A stretch of DNA of 12,056 nt from Rhodospirillales bacterium 47_12_T64 (GTDB lineage Bacteria > Pseudomonadota > Alphaproteobacteria > Kiloniellales > Kiloniellaceae), in assembly GCA_002162915.1 (NCBI GenBank), contig MABB01000079.1:1-12056 (forward strand), read 5' to 3'. Positions 6,497 to 12,056 of this stretch are shown piece by piece. The notes under the pieces are model-generated. The model was not told the origin of the DNA and did no database searches. It saw only the letters and a program-made list of their open reading frames with translations. Numbering within the stretch: position 1 is the stretch's first letter; each line of letters starts with the position of its first letter. The position numbers and the translations under genes were made by a program.

Positions 6497-7991
6497 GATA
6501 ACCCGCGATTTCCAGAATTCGATCGATATCGACACAACCTTCCAAGTGTTGTGCAAGATCATCCAGTGTTGTGTCGATCTCATTTTCAAACGATACAGTG
6601 CTCGCTTCTCTATGTTTTATTCGCGATAGAAATGCTGCCCTATAGCGATCAGACGAAAACAGGCCGTGTAAATAACACCCCGAGATCCGACCGGCATCAT
6701 AACTTACCCCTTCTTCAAGGCCCTTCAGATTAAGCATTGGTGTCAAGTTTAACGCTTGAGCATGGCCATCAGTATTATTTTGAATTGATGTTACCCCGAC
6801 ATGCATTTCATATCCTGATACCTTTTCGTCACTCAGAAGATCAAAGCCAGACACTTTGGTTAGCGTTTTGTCCCCGGTTAAAACAGTATCAACCGGCAAT
6901 AGCCCCAAGCCCTTAATTGATTTGATATCACCCTCGATACCATCGGGATCAGAAACGGTTAGCCCCATCATCTGATACCCCCCGCATATGCCCAATACTT
7001 GCCCACCTCTTCGAACATGAGCGGCGATATCAATATCCCACCCCTGCTCCTTAAGAAAAGCGAGATCGCTGATTGTTGCTTTTGACCCAGGCAAAATAAT
7101 CAAATCTGTATCTGAGGGGATTACTTCTCCCGGATGAATAAAAGCGAGATCCACATCGGGTTCCGCAATTAACGGGTCAAAGTCATCAAAATTTGAAATT
7201 CGAGAGATTAACAAGACGGATATACGGATTAAACCGGCACCTTCTTTTACTTGATGGCGAGAGGATTGAACACTGACAGCATCTTCATCAGGAAGTTTTC
7301 GCGCTTGCTTAAAGAATGGGATCACTCCAAGGGATGGAAAGCCACTTTTTTCTTCAATAACCTTCACCCCTGATTCAAATAGCTTAAGATCTCCCCGGAA
7401 CTTATTTATCAAAACACCTTTTATGCGTTCTTTTTCCCCTGGCTGGATAAGAACCCCCGTCCCGACAATAGAAGCAATCACGCCACCCCGATCAATATCC
7501 CCAATAAGGATTACAGGTATATCAGCAGCTTCCGCAAAGCCCATATTGGCAATATCACCGTTTCGAAGATTTACTTCTGCGGGGCTCCCCGCCCCTTCGA
7601 CCAGAATAATATCGGCCTCTTTATCCAGACGCTCAAAACTCTTGAGCACGACGGGCATCAGTTCATGACGCCTTTGCCAGTAATTACCTGTATTGGTGTT
7701 TCCCCAGATCTTCCCTTGAACAATTACCTGTGATCCCAAATCAGTTTGCGGCTTTAAAAGTATCGGGTTCATGTCTGTATTCGCTTCAACACGACAAGCT
7801 CGTGCTTGTAAGGCCTGAGCCCGGCCAATCTCTCCGCCATCAGAAGTCACCGCTGCATTATTAGACATGTTCTGAGGCTTAAAAGGACGCACGATTAAGC
7901 CCCGATTACTCAAAGCCCTTGCCAACCCAGCCACCAATAGGGATTTGCCGACGTCTGATCCAGTCCCCTGAAACATGATTGCTATAGTCAA
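6492..7991 (-). CDS. cobQ: Cobyric acid synthase CobQ
   Basis: CobQ performs the ATP- and glutamine-dependent amidation of four side-chain carboxylates of adenosylcobyrinic acid a,c-diamide in cobalamin synthesis. With the start used here it has 499 residues. The N-terminal dethiobiotin-synthetase-like ATPase domain has the P-loop GTGSDVGKS (9-17) and the family motifs KPQNMSNNA and ILLKPQ. The C-terminal class I glutamine amidotransferase domain has nucleophile C336 (LGICGGYQ) and H442 (YLHGLF). I chose a TTG start because the product then begins TIAIMFQGTGSDVGKS, as CobQ proteins do, and GGTGAGG lies just upstream (plus-strand 7997-8003). An ATG at 7976 would begin MFQGTG but lacks a good ribosome-binding site; an upstream ATG at 8021 would add ten residues untypical of the family. 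No other cobalamin gene is nearby. Confidence 0.94.
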   Translation of the reverse strand: MTIAIMFQGTGSDVGKSLLVAGLARALSNRGLIVRPFKPQNMSNNAAVTSDGGEIGRAQALQARACRVEANTDMNPILLKPQTDLGSQVIVQGKIWGNTNTGNYWQRRHELMPVVLKSFERLDKEADIILVEGAGSPAEVNLRNGDIANMGFAEAADIPVILIGDIDRGGVIASIVGTGVLIQPGEKERIKGVLINKFRGDLKLFESGVKVIEEKSGFPSLGVIPFFKQARKLPDEDAVSVQSSRHQVKEGAGLIRISVLLISRISNFDDFDPLIAEPDVDLAFIHPGEVIPSDTDLIILPGSKATISDLAFLKEQGWDIDIAAHVRRGGQVLGICGGYQMMGLTVSDPDGIEGDIKSIKGLGLLPVDTVLTGDKTLTKVSGFDLLSDEKVSGYEMHVGVTSIQNNTDGHAQALNLTPMLNLKGLEEGVSYDAGRISGCYLHGLFSSDRYRAAFLSRIKHREASTVSFENEIDTTLDDLAQHLEGCVDIDRILEIAGYQ

Positions 7992-8021
7992 TTCGCCCTC
8001 ACCACTAGAGAAGTAAAACAA

Positions 8022-8327
8022 GCGTATACCGTGGCATACATTGTTCCTGCTTTATTACATCGAATCACATCAATATCCAAGTTGTGAAATGTCACCTCAA
8101 TATCCGGCGAAAACAAGGTTTTGAATATGATCTAAAAATTATCTAAAATTTTATACACATTAAGTATAAATATGTATTCAATTTTTTATTACTTTAATAT
8201 TAATACCTATTTATACTAATACAATTATCTATTCTATATTTATAAAGAAATAATTTTCTTATTTACTTTTTGTTAATAGATCAATGCCATTATCATCTCA
8301 AGTTCAAAAGAGGAATAGGAGCCCACA
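8022..8327. other. Gene-free AT-rich region between cobQ and flp
   Basis: No gene is visible in these 306 bases, which separate divergent cobQ and flp. The part near cobQ has normal composition and holds its candidate promoter. From 8121 to 8280 only about 21 of 160 bases are G or C (about 13 % by my count). That block includes a tandem ATCTAAAA repeat (8130-8140 and 8141-8151, one mismatch in 11). It probably contains the flp promoter, but several AT-rich hexamers could serve, for example TTGTTA at 8270-8275, and none is clearly best. Confidence 0.6.
8052..8080 (-). promoter_or_regulatory. Candidate promoter of cobQ
   Basis: On the minus strand, TTGGAT (plus 8075-8080) and TAATAA (plus 8052-8057) are separated by 17 bases, a reasonable sigma70 promoter. 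Transcription would start near 8045, giving a leader of about 54 nt before the TTG start of cobQ. An imperfectly spaced palindrome, GTGA-N4-TCAC (8084-8095), sits directly upstream of the -35 box. Confidence 0.45.
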
Positions 8328-8522
8328 ATGAGTAAGTTTATTAAATCTTTTCTGACTGACGATTCAGGTGCAACAGCTATTGAGTACGGCCTAATTGCTG
8401 CTCTAGTATCTGTTGCTGCCATCGGTACGCTAGGTAGCTTAGGTACTTCTCTTGACGGAATATTTGGTGTAGCCAGAGATGAACTCGATGCTGCTGCAAC
8501 TGCCGCTAAAGCAACTCCATAA
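8328..8522 (+). CDS. flp: Flp-type (class IVb) pilin precursor
   Basis: This is the major subunit of Tad/Flp pili, which mediate surface adhesion. The 64-residue precursor has a short positively charged leader (MSKFIKSFLTDDSG) cut by a prepilin peptidase between G14 and A15. The mature protein starts ATAIEYGLIAALV, with the invariant E19-Y20 pair and a hydrophobic helix to about residue 47. The mature pilin is 50 residues, typical of the family. AGGAG (8317-8321) lies 6 nt before ATG, a strong ribosome-binding site fitting high expression. It stands as its own transcription unit: a very AT-rich region lies upstream and a strong terminator follows before cpaB. The Caulobacter homologue is called pilA. 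Confidence 0.95.
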   Translation: MSKFIKSFLTDDSGATAIEYGLIAALVSVAAIGTLGSLGTSLDGIFGVARDELDAAATAAKATP

Positions 8523-8562
8523 TATTTGGTATATTAAAAATTACCTCGCTTAAGAGATAATT

Positions 8563-8611
8563 AAAACGAAACAAACCCAGCTATTTTATTAGCTGGGTTT
8601 GTTTCGTTTTT
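8563..8611 (+). terminator. Strong Rho-independent terminator after flp
   Basis: The arms 8563-8583 and 8590-8610 are perfectly complementary over 21 bp, with a 6-nt loop (TTTTAT). The stem core is AAACCCAGCTA paired with TAGCTGGGTTT, and the right arm ends CGTTTTT. It starts 40 nt after the flp stop and should end most pilin transcripts before cpaB. Because the left arm begins with AAAA, it could also act on the opposite strand. Confidence 0.92.
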
Positions 8612-8680
8612 AGCGTAAAGGCAAGTTCAATATTTTAAGTACTTTTAATCAATAAGAACATAAGGTTTATTTTTTAATTT

Positions 8681-8712
8681 TTTACAAAACGTTTACCATA
8701 TCCCCCTAATAT
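8681..8712 (+). promoter_or_regulatory. Possible cpaB promoter region
   Basis: A promoter is needed here because a strong terminator separates cpaB from flp. The best -10 is TAATAT (8707-8712); TTTACA (8681-8686) is the best -35-like hexamer, but the 20-base spacing is too long. With that -10, transcription would begin at about 8719-8720, on the cpaB start codon itself. A direct repeat TTAC-N7-TTAC (8682-8696) loosely resembles the alphaproteobacterial CtrA pattern TTAA-N7-TTAA. All of this is tentative. Confidence 0.3.
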
Positions 8713-8719
8713 AGCTCAC

Positions 8720-9607
8720 ATGATAGCTCGTAGAATAATACTTATCCTTATTGCCTTAGCGTTAAGCGGAGGCACAGCCTTTGTAGCCAATAACTGGCTA
8801 AAAGCGAACAAGCGTCCAATTCGGACTGCGCAATCAATTGCAGTTGAACCTCAGGATGAGATTAAAATATTAACGGCAAAAATAGATATTCCGATAGGTA
8901 AGTTCGTAAATGAAAATGACTTTCTTTGGCAATCCTGGCCTGAAAATTTCGTTTCTGACTATCACCTGACAAAAGAAAAATTCAAAATTGAAGATTTAAC
9001 AGGACGGGTTTCTAGAACCAGTATTTCAATTGGTGAGCCAATAAATATTAAAAAACTAGTGAAACCTGGTGAAAGAGGTTTTCTTGCTGCAGTATTAAAA
9101 CCGGGACACAGAGCACTTTCCGTAAACATATCAAGTGAAACAAGTGTCAGTGGGCTGGTTTTTCCCGGTGATCGTGTCGATATGATTGTTTCCATGACAA
9201 TCAAGGGTGATGAAGATAGCAAGAAAAAGCGCCAAGCAAGCGAGACAATTCTTACAAATGTACGCGTTCTTGCCTTGGGAACCGCCTTAAAAACGGAAGC
9301 AGGAAAAACCAATGCGGGCGCAAAAACTGTAACCGTGGAACTTACCCCACCTCAGGTTGAAATAGTTTCAGTATCTACGCTTTTGGGAAAGATATCATTA
9401 GCCCTCAGGCCGCTCGCAAAAGACGAAGAAGAATTACAAATACTTATTGAAACAGGCGATATTTCAGAAGATGGAAGCCCCTCTAAAGGGGATAGTTACA
9501 CTTGGGACTATGAAGCAGCAGAAGCGTTGGTTAAGAATACTAGTCCAACCGGTAGCTCATTAGTAATCTCCAGAGGTAACTCTTCTGTAATAATCGGGGG
9601 AGACTAA
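8720..9607 (+). CDS. cpaB: CpaB (RcpC), Tad pilus assembly protein
   Basis: CpaB is an inner-membrane-anchored periplasmic protein of the Tad pilus system that works with the secretin CpaC. In 295 residues, a membrane anchor or uncleaved signal (about 6-24) is followed by an SAF domain (about 48-112, with IDIPIGKFVNENDF) and the RcpC/CpaB domain (about 121-232, with GHRALSVNI and GLVFPGDRVDMIVS). The C-terminal end carries the usual short VISRG-type block (LVISRG, 281-286). No Shine-Dalgarno sequence is visible: the bases before ATG read CCCCCTAATATAGCTCAC. I kept this start because the N-terminus looks right for the family and no better start follows before the membrane segment. The stop overlaps the cpaC ATG by one base. 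cpaA, often found just upstream, is absent here. Confidence 0.92.
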   Translation: MIARRIILILIALALSGGTAFVANNWLKANKRPIRTAQSIAVEPQDEIKILTAKIDIPIGKFVNENDFLWQSWPENFVSDYHLTKEKFKIEDLTGRVSRTSISIGEPINIKKLVKPGERGFLAAVLKPGHRALSVNISSETSVSGLVFPGDRVDMIVSMTIKGDEDSKKKRQASETILTNVRVLALGTALKTEAGKTNAGAKTVTVELTPPQVEIVSVSTLLGKISLALRPLAKDEEELQILIETGDISEDGSPSKGDSYTWDYEAAEALVKNTSPTGSSLVISRGNSSVIIGGD

Positions 9608-10998
9608 TGAAATTTAACTTTAAACTTGTTCTCATATTGGCCCTGGTCTTTACCCTACCTTCCTTTACATCAATTTACTCTCAATCCTTTCAAACTATAG
9701 AAGCGGATTCAGACGTAATGGAAATCGAAATGGGAGAAGGTAAATTAATAAAACTCCCCAAGGCAGCCTCTAATATATTCATAGCCAATCCTGAAATTGC
9801 AGATGTAAATGTAAAATCGACCAAGTTGTTTTATGTATTCGGTCGCAAAGCAGGAACAACGAGTTTATACGCTATAGATAATAATGATAAAGTACTTGCG
9901 AGCATTCCAATAAAAGTACTGCACAACATTGAATCTCTAAAAGAAGCCCTCAACACTGCTATTCCTGATCATAAAATTATCCTTCACTCTATAAATAATG
10001 GCATCCTCCTAACTGGAGAAGTTAATACACCGACTGACGTTGATAGCGCCCGAAGGTTGGCGCTACGGTTCATCGATCCCACAGTTGAGCAGATAATTTC
10101 CCAGATGACCATCAAGGCATCAGATCAAATACACCTTCGCGTAAGAATAGCAGAGGTTCGAAATGATGTTTTAGAACAGTTTGGCTTTGACTGGTCAGGA
10201 ACCACCTTTAACGACGGACTGACAAACATTGGACTTGGCACAACCACCTCCACGATACTTGCGACCAGTCCACCCAACTTGCTAGGCATATCATCAACCA
10301 TTGGGAAATACTTTAACCTGAATGTATTAATCGATGCCCTCGCCCAGGATGAGCTTGTTACAATCCTTGCCGAACCAAATCTTACAGCTGTTTCCGGAGA
10401 AACGGCTACCTTTTTGGCAGGTGGCGAATTCCCAGTTCCTGTTGGATCACAAATTGAAGATGGCGTACGAAGCATAACCATTGAGTTTAAAGAATTTGGT
10501 GTAAGCTTGGCTTTTACGCCGACGATCGTTGGAAACAACAGAATATCCCTGAGAGTAAAACCGGAAGTTAGCCAGTTGTCATCAGATGGTGCCGTTACCT
10601 TGGGGGGAGTTGAAATTCCAGCTCTATCAACAAGAAGAGTTGAAACAACCGTTGACCTTGGATCAGGCCAGAGCTTTGCAATTGCAGGCCTAATTCTTAA
10701 CAACCAAACTCAGGTTAATAACAAAGTTCCAGGACTTGGCGATCTTCCGATACTTGGCCGTCTCTTTAAAAGTGAACGCTTTCAAAACAGTGAAAGCGAA
10801 CTTGTCATTGTTGTGACGCCTTACATTGTAAAACCTTCAAATGCCCCCGTTCCGCTGCCAACTGATCCTTACGTATCAAAAATAGGTACAACGACTGCAT
10901 CCTCTCAGTTAGGAAAAACGGGCGCAAACCAAGCGACTACCAAAGATTATAGTACAGAATATTCTGCAACATCAGAACCTACCTTCATTGTGGAGTAA
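9607..10998 (+). CDS. cpaC: CpaC (RcpA), outer-membrane secretin of the Tad pilus
   Basis: CpaC forms the outer-membrane secretin channel through which Flp pili leave the cell. In 463 residues, a Sec signal peptide (about 1-25) is followed by the pilus/T2SS-T3SS N-terminal domain (about 36-105, with PKAASNIFIANPEIADV), a BON domain (about 107-170, with NGILLTGEVNTPTDVDSARRL) and the secretin domain (about 240-408). Typical secretin motifs are VTILAEPNLTAVSG (251-264), VPGLGDLPILGRLF (374-387) and SELVIVVTPYIV (397-408). The final 55 residues are a Ser/Thr-rich, probably disordered tail. GGGGGAG just before the start is a good ribosome-binding site, and the ATG overlaps the cpaB stop. cpaD begins 3 nt after this stop. 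Confidence 0.96.
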   Translation: MKFNFKLVLILALVFTLPSFTSIYSQSFQTIEADSDVMEIEMGEGKLIKLPKAASNIFIANPEIADVNVKSTKLFYVFGRKAGTTSLYAIDNNDKVLASIPIKVLHNIESLKEALNTAIPDHKIILHSINNGILLTGEVNTPTDVDSARRLALRFIDPTVEQIISQMTIKASDQIHLRVRIAEVRNDVLEQFGFDWSGTTFNDGLTNIGLGTTTSTILATSPPNLLGISSTIGKYFNLNVLIDALAQDELVTILAEPNLTAVSGETATFLAGGEFPVPVGSQIEDGVRSITIEFKEFGVSLAFTPTIVGNNRISLRVKPEVSQLSSDGAVTLGGVEIPALSTRRVETTVDLGSGQSFAIAGLILNNQTQVNNKVPGLGDLPILGRLFKSERFQNSESELVIVVTPYIVKPSNAPVPLPTDPYVSKIGTTTASSQLGKTGANQATTKDYSTEYSATSEPTFIVE

Positions 10999-11001
10999 GC
11001 A

Positions 11002-11730
11002 ATGCGCAGCCTTGACCCAACCTCATCAAAAAAAATTTGGATCACATTGGCAGTTATATCTCTGCTTACTGCCTGCACCGAACAGCAAGATTTCAGGGTG
11101 ACAAACCCTGTAGATCAGACGGTTCAAGCCGGTCGAAATCTGTTAAACACAGGTAGTTGGCGCCCTCTTCCGACGACACCCAAAGTAAGAACCTTCAGCT
11201 ATATTGCCTCAGAGGGTTTCTTGATACCATCCGGATATGTAGAAAGCCCTCAGTTATCACAAGAACTGCAAGAGTTTATCAAGGCTTATAATGTTAATTC
11301 TTCTGATATTATTCTGCTTGACGGGTTACGAAATCACTCTGGTGATACAACAGTAGAATCAAAAAATGCAATGAGCCGCCTGCGGACTGCTTTGCAGGAA
11401 ATCGGCTTTAAAACTGAAGAAGTCGGAGAGCCGATTGCGATCCTAAATCCTGATCAACACAATGCCGCGATTTTGATTCGTCGTAAAATTATTGTCGCCC
11501 CGGATTGCACCATAGCACCACATCCTGTTGGAACCCGGCCAATCCGGCGAACCTTTGGCTGCGTACAGGAAATAAATCTTGCAAATATGGTGGTATCCCC
11601 AGAAGCACTTGATGGATCCAGACCCATATCATCTGCAGATTCTACTTTTGTAACCCTTGGTATTAATCGATACCGAATAGGTGAAATAACCCCATTAACG
11701 ACGACTGGCGTGACATCAAGTAGTGAGTAA
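11002..11730 (+). CDS. cpaD: CpaD, Tad pilus assembly lipoprotein
   Basis: CpaD is a lipoprotein of the Tad pilus machinery thought to help the CpaC secretin in the outer membrane. The 242-residue precursor has a lipoprotein signal: a hydrophobic stretch at 12-22, then the lipobox LTAC with lipidated C25. The mature region contains a CpaD-like segment near the C-terminus, FGCVQEINLANMVVSPEAL, corresponding to the family's FGC...NLA.MV.DP.DL block. C171 and C184 (in APDC and FGCV) could form a disulfide. Overall conservation is modest, so the call rests partly on position between cpaC and cpaE. GGAG (10992-10995), at the end of cpaC, lies 6 nt before the ATG, so the two genes are tightly linked. 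Confidence 0.88.
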   Translation: MRSLDPTSSKKIWITLAVISLLTACTEQQDFRVTNPVDQTVQAGRNLLNTGSWRPLPTTPKVRTFSYIASEGFLIPSGYVESPQLSQELQEFIKAYNVNSSDIILLDGLRNHSGDTTVESKNAMSRLRTALQEIGFKTEEVGEPIAILNPDQHNAAILIRRKIIVAPDCTIAPHPVGTRPIRRTFGCVQEINLANMVVSPEALDGSRPISSADSTFVTLGINRYRIGEITPLTTTGVTSSSE

Positions 11731-11745
11731 GGACAGATAAGTACC

Positions 11746-12056
11746 ATGCCGACGAACAATATTGATGATATTTTTGGCGACTTAGATAATGATCTCGATA
11801 CTGTCCCTGAGTTGGTCGGTTTTGTAGGTGACGGACAGACTCATGACGTGACATTATCAGTTGCCAAACAACTTGGACTACCCGCAGAAGTACGAGACGG
11901 ACATTGCCAGGATGTAATGCCTTATCTCAGCGAAAACCCTTCCCCTCAGTACTTGATAATCGATATTGGTAGCGATGAATTAGCAGCAGCAACATCGATC
12001 TTCTCACTTATCACTGCCTTACCGGATACCACGAAGGCCATCGCTGTCGGGTCCGT
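11746..12056 (+). CDS. cpaE: CpaE, Tad pilus localisation ATPase (N-terminal part)
   Basis: The window ends inside this gene, with 103 codons visible from ATG 11746 and no stop. The translation begins MPTNNIDDIFGDL, with an acidic stretch, and then shows a receiver-like fold beginning VGFVGDGQTHDV and containing YLIIDIGSDE. That matches the degenerate receiver domain at the N-terminus of CpaE/TadZ proteins, whose C-terminal MinD/ParA-like ATPase domain would lie beyond the window. CpaE positions the pilus apparatus in the cell. The assignment relies on this partial domain and on following cpaD by 15 nt. AAGGA (11729-11733), overlapping the cpaD stop, is 12 nt upstream, somewhat far for a ribosome-binding site. 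Confidence 0.8.
   Translation, partial: MPTNNIDDIFGDLDNDLDTVPELVGFVGDGQTHDVTLSVAKQLGLPAEVRDGHCQDVMPYLSENPSPQYLIIDIGSDELAAATSIFSLITALPDTTKAIAVGS

Noticed and set aside
8022..8120. Cobalamin riboswitch upstream of cobQ
   Set aside because: I looked for a B12-box-like sequence on the minus strand in the short leader and found none.
10125..10703. 192-codon open frame on the minus strand inside cpaC
   Set aside because: It lies antisense to the conserved secretin domain, and the predicted product looks like a shadow translation.
1..12056. Novel defence, mobile or CRISPR system
   Set aside because: Every substantial open frame outside shadow frames is a known suf, cob or tad/cpa gene; no repeat arrays, integrases, transposases or tRNA attachment sites are visible.

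Overview
The window looks like ordinary chromosome from an alphaproteobacterium of moderate G+C (roughly mid-40s percent in the genes by eye). Two things point there: a suf operon in the order regulator-sufB-sufC-sufD-sufS-sufT-sufA, and a Tad/Cpa pilus locus in the Caulobacter-like order flp-cpaB-cpaC-cpaD-cpaE. I cannot name a genus. I see no mobile element, CRISPR array, tRNA or rRNA.

Positions 1-6400 (+ strand) hold an iron-sulfur cluster assembly operon. It opens with an Rrf2/IscR-family regulator whose promoter (38-66) carries a site closely resembling the E. coli IscR type 1 operator (52-76), lying over the -10 box. The order after that is SufB and SufD (scaffold), SufC (ATPase), SufS (cysteine desulfurase), a DUF59/SufT-type maturation protein and an A-type carrier, SufA. 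sufC/sufD and sufS/sufT overlap by one base, which suggests translational coupling. No SufE or SufU sulfur-transfer partner is encoded here.

Positions 6492-7991 (- strand) hold cobQ, the cobyric acid synthase of cobalamin synthesis. It converges on sufA and has its own candidate promoter at 8052-8080. No cobalamin riboswitch is visible upstream.

Positions 8022-12056 begin with a 306-bp gene-free stretch containing a block of about 13 % G+C (8121-8280). A small Flp-type pilin follows, then a very strong 21-bp-stem terminator, and then a second transcription unit cpaB-cpaC-cpaD-cpaE cut off by the window end. These encode the periplasmic assembly protein, the outer-membrane secretin, a lipoprotein and the N-terminus of the CpaE localisation ATPase. 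The terminator fits high pilin expression uncoupled from the export machinery. The prepilin peptidase gene (cpaA/tadV), which usually lies in this cluster, is not between flp and cpaB.

I did not find an undescribed system. The most useful observations are the match between the regulator's residues and its operator, the promoter and terminator layout around the pilin, and a cpaB start with no visible Shine-Dalgarno sequence.
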